From: Streptomyces sp. NRRL F-5727
Lineage (GTDB): Bacteria; Actinomycetota; Actinomycetes; Streptomycetales; Streptomycetaceae
Length of the DNA: 64,000 nucleotides
NCBI RefSeq assembly: GCF_000719555.1
Contig: NZ_JOGX01000024.1
Span: 1 to 64,000, forward strand
Direction of reading: 5' to 3'
In this document: positions 55,797 to 64,000 of the stretch, one piece after another
Position numbering within the stretch: the first letter of the stretch is position 1
Layout of the letters: the number at the start of each line of letters is the position of its first letter
Made by a program: the position numbers and the translations under genes
The notes under the pieces: model-generated
Seen by the model: only the letters and a program-made list of their open reading frames with translations
What the model was told of the DNA's origin: nothing
Database searches by the model: none

Positions 55797-56327
55797 ATGA
55801 CGTCGAGTACGAGTCGGAGTCTGCCGGAACGGATCGAGGGGGCCGACGAGCGCGGCCTGGCCGCCGCCGGACTCGCCTGTCTGGACCGGTGCCTGCCGCT
55901 GCTGGCGCCCGACCGCGCGGAGGCGCTCCGGCCGGTGTGGGCGGCGGTGGCGCGCGGGGACGGCGCCATCTGGGCCGAGGCCGTCGCCAAGGCGCGGGTC
56001 GAGCTGGACGGCGCCGGGGGCGAGGCCGCCGAGGCCGGCGGGACCGTCACCATGGTCCGCGCCATGCTCGACGGCGTACCCGCCGAGTGGGCCGAGCGGC
56101 CCCTGCGGGAGTGGGCCGGGCGGTGCTCCTCGGTGGCCCTCGCCGTGCACCGCCTGTTCGACGTGACCGAGGACGGCCCGCTGCACGCCGGCGAACTCCG
56201 GCGCCAGCAGGCCGTCCTGGACGCGGTCGCCCACGGCCCGACCGGACTGCGCCGGGCCCGTGAGCTCTCCGTCGAGGGCGGCCGGGTCCTGCGCGCGGTG
56301 GTCGCGCGCCGGGCCAGGACCGCCTGA
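55797..56327 (+). CDS. Hypothetical alanine-rich protein
   Basis: A 176-residue acidic, alanine/glutamate/arginine-rich protein, mostly helical by composition (ADERGLAAAGLACLDRCLPL at the start). No motif, membrane helix or signal peptide is recognised. The ATG at 55797 follows GAGGAGG, a good ribosome site, and GC-skewed third positions support coding. It lies 66 bases after the DUF4328 gene and is convergent with the HTH/Clp-N gene, three bases from its stop. Confidence 0.65.
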   Translation: MTSSTSRSLPERIEGADERGLAAAGLACLDRCLPLLAPDRAEALRPVWAAVARGDGAIWAEAVAKARVELDGAGGEAAEAGGTVTMVRAMLDGVPAEWAERPLREWAGRCSSVALAVHRLFDVTEDGPLHAGELRRQQAVLDAVAHGPTGLRRARELSVEGGRVLRAVVARRARTA

Positions 56328-56330
56328 GGG

Positions 56331-57077
56331 TCAGCCCTCGGAGAGGGCCTGGACCTCGACCGACGCGGAGGCGACGAGCTCGGAGAGCTGCCGTTCGGCC
56401 GTCGCCTTCTCCAGGCCGAGGCCGCTCAGCACGCCCGCGCCGTCCTCGTGCTCCAGCAGGGCGAGCAGGATGTGCTCGGTGCCGACGTAGTTGTGGCCGA
56501 GCCGCAGCGCCTCGCGGAAGGTCAGTTCGAGCACCTTCTTCGCCGCCGCGTCGTACGGCACGAGCGCCGGCACGTCCTCGACGGCGGGCGGCAGCGTCGG
56601 CGTGACGGCCTCCCGCAGCTGCTCGGCGGTGACGCCCTGCGAGGTGATCCACAGGACGGCGAGCCCCTCGGGCTCGGCGAGCAGGCCGAGCGCGAGGTGG
56701 CCGGGGACGGTCTCGTCGTTCCGCGCGGCGATCGCCTCGTTCTGCGCGGCGACGACGACCGCGCGGGCGCGCGGGGTGAAGCGGGCGAACCCGGCGTTCG
56801 GGTCCATCTTCTCGGAGTCGGGGTCCTTGGGGACGAACCGCTTCTGGGCGGCCTGGCGGGTCACGCCCATGCTGCGGCCGATGTCGGTCCAGGAGGCGCC
56901 GGAGCGGCGGGCCTGGTCGACGAAGTGGCCGATGAGGTGGTCGGCGACCTCGCCGAGGTAGTCCGCCGCGATGACCGCGCCGGAGAGCTGGTCCAGCGTG
57001 TCCGGGTGGACCTTCTTGATCGCTTCGATGAGTTCGTCGAGACGGATGCTGACGTTCGGAACCACGGGCTGCGTCAT
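56331..57077 (-). CDS. HTH plus Clp N-terminal repeat protein, probable regulator
   Basis: A 248-residue protein. Residues 58-82 form a helix-turn-helix (SWTDIGRSMGVTRQAAQKRF), and about 95-240 carry two Clp N-terminal repeats (FTPRARAVVVAAQNEAIAAR, LALGLLAEPEG; HILLALLEHEDG). It lacks the Clp ATPase domain. Clp N repeats bind adaptors or substrates, so this may be a regulator responding to protein stress; inference. The ATG at 57077 is 15 bases from a palindrome TTGACAGTC-N3-GACTGTCAA, which probably mediates autoregulation. Confidence 0.8.
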   Translation of the reverse strand: MTQPVVPNVSIRLDELIEAIKKVHPDTLDQLSGAVIAADYLGEVADHLIGHFVDQARRSGASWTDIGRSMGVTRQAAQKRFVPKDPDSEKMDPNAGFARFTPRARAVVVAAQNEAIAARNDETVPGHLALGLLAEPEGLAVLWITSQGVTAEQLREAVTPTLPPAVEDVPALVPYDAAAKKVLELTFREALRLGHNYVGTEHILLALLEHEDGAGVLSGLGLEKATAERQLSELVASASVEVQALSEG

Positions 57078-57091
57078 GAGGCAACCTTAGG

Positions 57092-57112
57092 TTGACAGTC
57101 CCTGACTGTCAA
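57092..57112. promoter_or_regulatory. Operator candidate upstream of the HTH/Clp-N gene
   Basis: Perfect inverted repeat, arms TTGACAGTC and GACTGTCAA with a 3-base spacer. A further half-site TTGACAGTC lies at 57120-57128. Confidence 0.75.
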
Positions 57113-57198
57113 CGGGTGGTTGACAGTCGCTGGTGCTCACTCTTTCGAGTGATGTGTCGTATCGCGTGAAGATGGGAGAAACCGGGCGGCCCAGGGTC

Positions 57199-57257
57199 AA
57201 AAAAAGGGAGACGACCGGGGCCGCCACCCCCCACAGGAGAGGCCCCGGTCGTCATCC
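57199..57257 (-). terminator. Intrinsic terminator with T7 tract, minus strand
   Basis: A perfect 13-bp stem (57210-57222 with 57241-57253), extended by further pairs, is followed on the minus strand by CTCCC and seven T. Such a U-tract terminator is unusual at this GC content and lies upstream of no annotated minus-strand gene. Confidence 0.6.
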
Positions 57258-57280
57258 ACGGAGCCGCAGCACGGCTCCGT
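57258..57280. other. Hairpin beside the T7 terminator
   Basis: Perfect 9-bp stem ACGGAGCCG/CGGCTCCGT with a 5-base loop. Together with the adjacent terminator it could form the body of a minus-strand small RNA. Confidence 0.45.
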
Positions 57281-57499
57281 ACTCCATACAGCGCCGGTGG
57301 TGCGGTTTCTGTCACACCACCCGCTCGGGGAGCGAAGGTTGCAAGTTGCACAAGGTGCGCGTACCACGTGGACGCGACCCCCGCACTCGACGTAGTTTGC
57401 TGGAGCGCGAGGCGGACTCGGCGGCGATGACCAGCCCCGACGACCCGGCCGACGTACTGACGCGCGCGCAGAAGGCGACCGACGGACAGGGTTTGGGGA

Positions 57500-58195
57500 G
57501 TGCTGGGGGACGACGCGGAGCTGACGGCCGCGGTGCTCGCTGCGCAGAACGGGGACGAGGACGCCTTCCGGACTGTGTACCGCGCCGTGCATCCCCGTCT
57601 GCTGGGCTACATGCGCACACTGGTCGGGGACGCCGACGCCGAGGACGTCACCTCGGAGTCCTGGCTCCAGATCGCCCGCGACCTCGACCGCTTCAGCGGC
57701 GACGCGGACCGCTTCCGCGGCTGGGCGGCCCGGATCGCCCGCAACCGCGCCCTCGACCACATCCGGATGCGCGGCCGCCGGCCCGCCTCCGGCGGCGACG
57801 AGACCGAACTGACCGACAGGCCCGCCGACTCCGACACCGCGGGCGAGGCCCTGGAGGCCCTGGCCACCGGTGACACCCTCGCCCTCATCGCCCGGCTCCC
57901 GCAGGACCAGGCCGAGGCCGTCGTCCTCCGCGTCGTCGTCGGCCTCGACGCCAAGAGCGCCGCGGAAGCCCTCGGCAAGCGCCCCGGCGCCGTCCGCACC
58001 GCCGCCCACCGCGGCCTGAAGAAGCTCGCCGAACTCCTCGGCGTCGACGGCACGGCCGGCCCCGGAGCGGGGGAGGAGGGCGCCGACGGCGGCCAGGCGC
58101 TCGACGGCGTGCCACCCCAGCGCGGCCGGAACCCGGGGTTCATAGCCCCCGGCGGTGTGACGCATTGGCGTCCGCGTACGCAGAAGGACATGTGA
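57500..58195 (+). CDS. ECF-type sigma factor
   Basis: A 231-residue ECF sigma factor. Region 2 is at about 20-90 (FRTVYRAVHPRLLGYMRTLV, AEDVTSESWLQIARDLDRF, WAARIARNRALDHIR) and region 4 at about 125-180 (LPQDQAEAVVLRVVVGLDAK, KRPGAVRTAAHRGLKKLAEL). The last 45 residues are Gly/Pro-rich. The GTG at 57500 follows TTTGGGGAG, a weak site. The stop overlaps the next start by one base, so it is coupled to the anti-sigma-like membrane protein. Confidence 0.88.
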   Translation: MLGDDAELTAAVLAAQNGDEDAFRTVYRAVHPRLLGYMRTLVGDADAEDVTSESWLQIARDLDRFSGDADRFRGWAARIARNRALDHIRMRGRRPASGGDETELTDRPADSDTAGEALEALATGDTLALIARLPQDQAEAVVLRVVVGLDAKSAAEALGKRPGAVRTAAHRGLKKLAELLGVDGTAGPGAGEEGADGGQALDGVPPQRGRNPGFIAPGGVTHWRPRTQKDM

Positions 58196-59349
58196 TGGCC
58201 GACGAGCGGTACCAGTGGCTCGACCCGGAGGCCGCGGAGCGGCTGCTCCGCGGCGAGCCCGTCGACCCCGTCGACCCGTCGGCCCGCACCCGGGCGGCGG
58301 CCCTCGCCGACGCCCTCGACGCGGCCCGCGCCGCCACCGCACCCGCCCCCGGCACCCCGCTCGCCGGCGAGGAGGCCGCCCTCGCGGCCTTCCGCACCGC
58401 CTCCGCCGCCCGCGCCTCGGCCGCGGCCGCGTCCGCCGCCCCGGCCGACCTCGGAGGGGTCCGGCTCGCCCCCGCCCCCGGCCCGGGCCGGCGATGGGGC
58501 CGCTCCCTGCGGTACGGGCTGGCCGCCGCGCTCGCCGCCGTCACCGTCGGCGGCGTCGCCGTCGCCGCCGGGACCGGGGTCCTCCCGCTGGTCGACAAGG
58601 AACCCTCCCGTACGGTCACCGCCGCGGAGACCGCCACCCCGCCCGAGCCGCGCGAACCGACCGCCGGCATCGAACGGCACGGCGACCCGTCCCGGAGCGG
58701 GGACCCCGGCCACCCGTCCGGCACGCCCGCGCCCGGCACCAGCCCCACCGCCGGCCCGCACGACGGCACCGCGAGCCCCGGCCCGGGCACCACCCCCACC
58801 GGGGAGGACCGCACCGACCGCGACCCCGCCGACCCCACCGCCACGGCCCGCGGCGGCGACACCGGCGAGGTCAGGCTCGCGGCCTGCCGCGACTACCGCT
58901 CCGGCCGCCTCGACGAGGCCGGCCGCCGCCGGCTCGCCACCGCCCTGCGCACCGGCGAGACCCTGCGGGTCTACTGCGACCGGCTCTTCGGCGGCGACAC
59001 GGACGCGTCCGGCTCCACCGGTTCCACCGGCTCGACGGGCTCCACCGGTTCCGGCGGTTCCGGCGGCGACAAGGAGAAGGACGGCGACGCCAAGGACGAC
59101 GGCGACGCCAAGGACGAGGACGGGAACGCGCCCGACCTCTCGCACGGCACCGTCCCCACCCCCAGCGACCCCAGCCGCAGGCGCGGCCAGGACCGGCCCG
59201 ACCCGAAGGACCGCCCCAAGGCCAAGCCCAGGGCGAAGACGGGGACGCAGGCCGGGACGCGGTCCGGGCCCCGGGTCGAGACGATGGCCGGGGCGCCCGT
59301 CGAGGCCCTCGCGCTCTGCCCGACGGAAGCCCCCGAGCCCGGGGTGTGA
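58195..59349 (+). CDS. Membrane protein coupled to the ECF sigma factor
   Basis: A 384-residue protein. The cytoplasmic N-terminus (about 1-100) is acidic, then one transmembrane helix (about 103-128, YGLAAALAAVTVGGVAVAAG) and a large outer part. That part is Pro/Gly/Thr-rich (about 140-220), has a conserved-looking patch RLAACRDYRSGRLDEAGRRR, then a (Gly-Ser-Thr)n repeat and charged tail. Layout and translational coupling suggest an anti-sigma factor, but no zinc motif is seen. ATG at 58195. Confidence 0.7.
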   Translation: MADERYQWLDPEAAERLLRGEPVDPVDPSARTRAAALADALDAARAATAPAPGTPLAGEEAALAAFRTASAARASAAAASAAPADLGGVRLAPAPGPGRRWGRSLRYGLAAALAAVTVGGVAVAAGTGVLPLVDKEPSRTVTAAETATPPEPREPTAGIERHGDPSRSGDPGHPSGTPAPGTSPTAGPHDGTASPGPGTTPTGEDRTDRDPADPTATARGGDTGEVRLAACRDYRSGRLDEAGRRRLATALRTGETLRVYCDRLFGGDTDASGSTGSTGSTGSTGSGGSGGDKEKDGDAKDDGDAKDEDGNAPDLSHGTVPTPSDPSRRRGQDRPDPKDRPKAKPRAKTGTQAGTRSGPRVETMAGAPVEALALCPTEAPEPGV

Positions 59350-59446
59350 CACTTTCGGGCCCGTCGGCGCAGTACTGAATGAGCCGACTGGTCATCGGCC
59401 GCGCAGAGAGCCGGGGTTCCCCCCGTACCTACGGCTCCGCGCACCC

Positions 59447-59485
59447 GGCGCGGGTGGGACACGTTCCCCCGGTCCCACCCGCGCC
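59447..59485. terminator. Bidirectional terminator
   Basis: Perfect 14-bp stem (59447-59460 with 59472-59485) and 11-base loop, followed by a pyrimidine-rich stretch, between convergent genes. Confidence 0.8.
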
Positions 59486-59505
59486 CCTTCTTCCCTCCCC
59501 GTCCG

Positions 59506-60372
59506 CTACCAGTGGACGACGACCTTGTCGCCGACCTTCACCTGGTCGAAGAGGGCCGCGATCTTCGCCCGGTCCCGGACGTTCACGCAGCCGTGCGAGG
59601 CCCCGTCGTAGCCGCGCGCCGCGAAGTCCGCCGAGTAGTGCACGGCCTGGCCGCCGCTGAAGAACATCGCGTACGGCATCGGCGTGTGGTAGATCGTCGA
59701 CGTCCAGTCCTTGGCCTTCCAGCCCACCGCGAAGGTGCCCTCACGGGTCGGCGTGTTCTCCGAACCGAAGCGCACGTCCATCGACGAGACCACCCGGCCG
59801 TCGATCATCCAGGCCAGCGTCCGGCTCTCCTTGCTGATGCAGAGCACCCGGCCCGTCATGCAGCGCGCGTCCGGCGTGTCCAGCTTGTTGCTGGTCGACG
59901 GCTTCAGCTCGTCCGCCGTCGGCTTCTTCGTCATGCCCAGCAGCCGCTGCCACGTCGTCTCGTCCACCGACCCCGTCGCGGGCAGCCCCCGCTTCCGCTG
60001 GAAGCCCGAGACCGCCTTCGCCGTGATCGAGCCGTAGAAACCGGTCGGCGCCCGGTCGAAGTAGTCCAGCTGGCGCAGCCGCGCCTGGAGCTCCCGCACC
60101 TGGTCGCTCTCGTCGCCGTCCTTCATCAGCACCTTCGCCGAAGGCGCCGGAGCGGGCGCCGAGGTGGGAGGCGCGGACGTCGGGGCGGGCGAGGACGGCT
60201 TCCCGTCACCGGACGTGGGAGCGGGCGCGGGTGCGGAAGTCGGCGCGGTCGTGGGCGCGGTGGACCCCCCGCCGCCTCCGGACCCGGCCGCCTGGGCCGT
60301 ACAGCCGGTGACGGCGAGCGCGACGGCGGCCGTCGCGAGAACGGCTCTGCGTATGGCGGAAGAACGCTTCAT
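59506..60372 (-). CDS. L,D-transpeptidase lipoprotein
   Basis: A 288-residue cell-wall enzyme forming 3-3 peptide cross-links. Signal peptide with lipobox VTGC (C24), an Ala/Pro/Ser/Thr-rich linker (about 32-80), a peptidoglycan-binding domain (about 85-140, DQVRELQARLRQLDYFD) and a YkuD domain (about 165-288). The catalytic motif is SHGCVNVRD with C262, and the upstream histidine is in QAVHYSADF. The ATG at 60372 is preceded by a GGGGGG stretch. Single-gene unit divergent from the mutase gene. Confidence 0.92.
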   Translation of the reverse strand: MKRSSAIRRAVLATAAVALAVTGCTAQAAGSGGGGGSTAPTTAPTSAPAPAPTSGDGKPSSPAPTSAPPTSAPAPAPSAKVLMKDGDESDQVRELQARLRQLDYFDRAPTGFYGSITAKAVSGFQRKRGLPATGSVDETTWQRLLGMTKKPTADELKPSTSNKLDTPDARCMTGRVLCISKESRTLAWMIDGRVVSSMDVRFGSENTPTREGTFAVGWKAKDWTSTIYHTPMPYAMFFSGGQAVHYSADFAARGYDGASHGCVNVRDRAKIAALFDQVKVGDKVVVHW

Positions 60373-60577
60373 GGTTGCCCCCCGATGGAAGATCTGTGTC
60401 CTTAGGGATGCTTCCCGCGGGCCCGTGGTTGCGCACCTGTGCGAGCAAGCGCTCATGCTGTGAGGAAGGTCCCAGCGTGCTGCTCTCCACCGGGCCGCAC
60501 GCCCACGGCTACAGTCCGTCGCGAGGGTCGGTACCGCCGGGTAAGAGCGGCAGCAGGTCAATCGGGAGGCACAAGCA

Positions 60578-62158
<1,581 letters not shown>

Positions 62159-62210
62159 TCCGAGGAGACACCACGGCCCCCGCCTCCCGGCCAGGGACGC
62201 AGGGGCCGAA

Positions 62211-62242
62211 GTGGCCCCCGGCCGAAGCGTCGGCCGGGGGCC
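62211..62242 (+). terminator. Mutase gene terminator
   Basis: 13-bp stem GGCCCCCGGCCGA/TCGGCCGGGGGCC with a 4-base loop, 50 bases after the stop. Confidence 0.8.
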
Positions 62243-62250
62243 TTCCACGG

Positions 62251-62403
62251 TCAGACGGCGGGCGCGCCGCTCCCCGGGCACGTTTCGGTGCCCGTTCCCG
62301 CACGCTGGTGCATGGCGGTCGGCTGGCCGGGCTCGGCGCCCACGCCGGCCCCGCAGACAGGGCAGTTCCCCTCGCACATGCCGGGGTCGAATCGCTTGGT
62401 CAC
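62251..62403 (-). CDS. 50-aa cysteine-rich small protein
   Basis: A small protein with CEGNCPVCGAG and a later cysteine (TETCPGSG), suggesting a zinc ribbon or metal site. The GTG at 62403 has a strong AAGGAGGA ribosome site at good spacing, which is the main evidence that it is real. Function unknown. It sits beside other small genes at the start of the accessory end of the window. Confidence 0.6.
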   Translation of the reverse strand: MTKRFDPGMCEGNCPVCGAGVGAEPGQPTAMHQRAGTGTETCPGSGAPAV

Positions 62404-62476
62404 GGACAGTCCTCCTTGGGATAGGCGGTGCTGACGGTGGTGCGACGTACGCTCCCCGGGCGATGCCGGGGAGGGT

Positions 62477-62884
62477 CTAGAACTGGCGCGCGAAGATACG
62501 CGAGCCGTCATAGAAGGTGATGGTGGCCCCGTGCTGAGGGCCCGCACCCTCTTGGGTGGACCACCGCTCGATCTGCGAGATCTCCGGGCATTCGGACTGC
62601 GCGAGCAGGGCCGCGAGCCACTCCTCGGGAGAGCCGGCCGACGCGGGGTCACCCAGCGGGGCCACCGGCGCCCCGGTCACCGGCTCGTCGGCGAAGCCTT
62701 CGTGCTTGGCTCCGTCGGGGAGCTGACCGGTGAAGTGCCACCGGGTCTCGCCGGTGCTCGTCGTGATCGCCAGCCCGAAGGGGCGCTTGGTGTCGCCGGC
62801 CTCGGCGAGCGTCTGCACGCGGCTGACCGTCGGGTGGTTCTTCACGAGGTCGAGGACGTAGTCGGTGAATCGCTGGGGGCGCAT
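62477..62884 (-). CDS. Hypothetical 135-aa protein
   Basis: A hydrophilic protein (MRPQRFTDYVLDLVKNHPTV at the start; later TRWHFTGQLPDG and GATITFYDGSRIFARQF). No signal, helix or motif recognised. The ATG at 62884 follows GAGAGGAA. It is probably in the same run of minus-strand small genes as the 50-aa protein downstream, and lies downstream of the DUF6415-like gene. Its product could act with them, but nothing shows how. Confidence 0.6.
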   Translation of the reverse strand: MRPQRFTDYVLDLVKNHPTVSRVQTLAEAGDTKRPFGLAITTSTGETRWHFTGQLPDGAKHEGFADEPVTGAPVAPLGDPASAGSPEEWLAALLAQSECPEISQIERWSTQEGAGPQHGATITFYDGSRIFARQF

Positions 62885-62949
62885 TTGTGATCATTCCTCT
62901 CGCGGGCGGCCCGCCCATCCTATGGACTGAGGGGCGGTGGTCCTGGACG

Positions 62950-63033
62950 TCAGCGGGTGATGCCGTAGACCAGGGCGGCGAGGAGCCCGGAGACGGTGAG
63001 GACGTACAGGGCCTGCCGGCCGCGCTCCGTCAC
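62950..63033 (-). CDS. 27-aa single-helix peptide
   Basis: Reads VTERGRQALYVLTVSGLLAA then LVYGITR, a basic N-terminus and one hydrophobic helix. The GTG overlaps the TGA of the upstream gene (GTGA), so translation would be coupled. Small, and without a separate ribosome site, but similar one-helix peptides follow DUF6415-type genes in other Streptomyces as I recall. Confidence 0.45.
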   Translation of the reverse strand: MTERGRQALYVLTVSGLLAALVYGITR

Positions 63034-63482
63034 GGAGCGTCCGTGGGTACGGGCGGCAGGCCGGTGCGGCCGATGAACGAGGCCGACGCACCGGTCTCCC
63101 GGTAGTCGCGGATCGAGAGCAGCATGTCCCGGGCGCAGACGGCGAGGTGCCGTGGGTACGACCACGTACCCAGAGGCCCGTCGGCCGGACCGGACTCACG
63201 TAGGCCGTCCCAGACGATCAGGGCCGCTCGGCCCCGCGTGCACCGGGCGGCCTCGGGGATGGCGGCGAGGCCGTTGGCCAGGACGGCGCAGTACGTGAGC
63301 AGGGTGTTCGTCAAGCGGGCCACCTCCCACTCGCCGGGGTGGTCCCGCAGGGCGAGAACAGTACGGATGGTCGCCTTCGCCTGTTGCTCAACGCGCCGGT
63401 CTACCGAGGCCCCTTCCTGGACGAGGAGCGCGCCGAGGTGAACATTCATGGTGGCTTCGCGCGGACGGGCTTGTTCAGGCAT
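63030..63482 (-). CDS. DUF6415-like protein
   Basis: A 150-residue helical protein. ATIRTVLALRDHPGEWEVAR, then LLTYCAVLANGLAAI and LAVCARDMLLSIRDY, follow the helix pattern of DUF6415, a Streptomyces family annotated in connection with natural-product genes but of unproven role. The ATG at 63482 follows GGGAGGGAG. It is divergent from the XRE-type regulator at 63651, a pairing I recall as common. The link to secondary metabolism cannot be tested here because the window ends. Confidence 0.55.
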   Translation of the reverse strand: MPEQARPREATMNVHLGALLVQEGASVDRRVEQQAKATIRTVLALRDHPGEWEVARLTNTLLTYCAVLANGLAAIPEAARCTRGRAALIVWDGLRESGPADGPLGTWSYPRHLAVCARDMLLSIRDYRETGASASFIGRTGLPPVPTDAP

Positions 63483-63650
63483 GAGTGCTCCCTCCCTTGG
63501 GGGCATTCCCGCAATGCGCCGTCCGCCCCGGTGGCTGTGGCTCGATGATGGGCGGACACGGCACCGCACAGACAGGCCATCGAGTGGCCACGCATGGCCA
63601 CGTCGCGGCCAGGGCCCTGAGGGACCGGAATGACACCTCACACTGGCGGC

Positions 63651-64000
63651 ATGAGCCGCAACGACGCTCTCCGAGCCGCGCGCCTGAAGTCCGGGTGGAG
63701 ATCTGCTGACGCCGCGGCCGCCGCCCTCACGGCACACGGCCGGCAACTGCTCGACGACCCGCACTTCACCGTGTCGCCGAGGACCTGGCGCCGGTGGGAA
63801 GGGCCACGCCCGGGTTGGCCTTCCGAGGAGACCGCGCTCGTCCTCCGTGACGCCTTCGGGAAGTGGCCCGAGAGCCTCGGATTCACCACCCCGCCGGGCT
63901 GGATCCGGCCCGAGCACCACGAAGAGACCAGCATGCAAGCCGCCCGCTTTCTCGACGTCACTGCCGCCGCACTTGTTCCCGGACCGCTTTCCCGGCAGCA
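63651..64000 (+). CDS. XRE-type regulator, 3' truncated by window edge
   Basis: The first 116 codons of a regulator. It starts MSRNDALRAARLKSGWRSAD, then VSPRTWRRWEGPRPGWPSEE and FGKWPESLGFTTPPGW. The segment with SPRTWRRWEGP is typical of a Streptomyces helix-turn-helix family encoded opposite DUF6415-like genes. It has no stop within the window. The ATG at 63651 has only a weak purine-rich site upstream. The likely target is the divergent DUF6415-like gene, by arrangement only. Confidence 0.6.
   Translation, partial: MSRNDALRAARLKSGWRSADAAAAALTAHGRQLLDDPHFTVSPRTWRRWEGPRPGWPSEETALVLRDAFGKWPESLGFTTPPGWIRPEHHEETSMQAARFLDVTAAALVPGPLSRQ

Larger units (their letters stand above)
57113..57499. 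other. Intergenic region with hairpins, possible small RNA
   Basis: About 390 bases without a credible gene. It holds the extra operator half-site, two hairpins (57210-57253 and 57258-57280) and an A7 tract (57199-57205). The right half is the leader of the sigma factor gene at 57500. Confidence 0.6.

Noticed and set aside
60373..60577. Possible c-di-AMP or other riboswitch upstream of the L,D-transpeptidase
   Set aside because: Conserved sequence elements of the ydaO class could not be found in the leader on either strand.

Overview
The window is high-GC actinobacterial chromosome, almost certainly Streptomyces. Codon use is strongly GC-biased in third positions, GTG starts are common, operons couple through ATGA or GTGA overlaps, and the gene order from sucCD through purN-purH, folD, mdh, glyA, trpS, sdhCDAB and a B12-dependent mutase resembles the S. 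coelicolor core region around SCO4808-SCO4869 (recalled from memory, not searched). No rRNA, tRNA, CRISPR array, intact insertion sequence or prophage was seen.

Layout. 1-6890: a two-operon module with a DUF5691 protein (partial) and a SWIM zinc-finger protein on the minus strand, then an MmpS-like lipoprotein, a MoxR AAA+ ATPase, a DUF5682 protein and a VWA protein on the plus strand. This matches the E. coli yehL-yehM-yehP-yehQ set. 7307-17706: sucCD, an HTH protein, membrane proteins, purN-purH and a DUF2079 membrane protein. 17967-25938: folD, mdh, a carboxymuconolactone decarboxylase divergent from a MocR regulator, an ECF41 sigma factor and an EamA-type transporter. 26078-33715: a ygiB/ygiC-like pair, rocD, glyA behind a ZTP riboswitch, an ECF sigma/anti-sigma pair, trpS and a 2H phosphoesterase. 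33726-41556: a DprE1/DprE2-like pair, YihY, a D,D-carboxypeptidase, a metallophosphoesterase and an orphan peptide-binding protein. 41569-48913: a TetR-controlled operon, an alpha/beta hydrolase, a DUF4132 protein (E. coli YehI family), an MFS/MarR pair and a 98-aa protein ending in Gly-Gly. 48988-52387: sdhCDAB. 52581-62158: an OHCU decarboxylase-like protein, a GH20 lipoprotein, an HTH/Clp-N regulator, a second ECF sigma unit, an L,D-transpeptidase and an acyl-CoA mutase large subunit. 62251-64000: small accessory genes, including a DUF6415-like protein divergent from an XRE regulator that runs off the end.

Main observation. Four promoters in the window fit the actinobacterial RecA-independent DNA-damage promoter (RecA-NDp, the PafBC motif: tTGTCRgtg, 8-nt spacer, TAnnnT). 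They sit upstream of the SWIM gene, the MoxR gene, the DUF4132 gene 40 kb away, and the 98-aa Gly-Gly protein. In three of the four the -10 hexamer ends 7-8 nt before the ATG, so the transcripts should be leaderless. This ties the two parts of a yehI/yehLMPQ-like system, plus a possible beta-grasp (ubiquitin/ThiS-like) protein, into one predicted DNA-damage regulon of unknown function.

Other regulatory structure: a ZTP riboswitch before glyA in a window that also holds purN, purH and folD; twin TTGAAC palindromes controlling a TetR operon; twin TTCG-N4-CGAA sites between the MFS and MarR genes; a palindrome before the HTH/Clp-N gene; and a hairpin with a T7 tract that may end a minus-strand small RNA.
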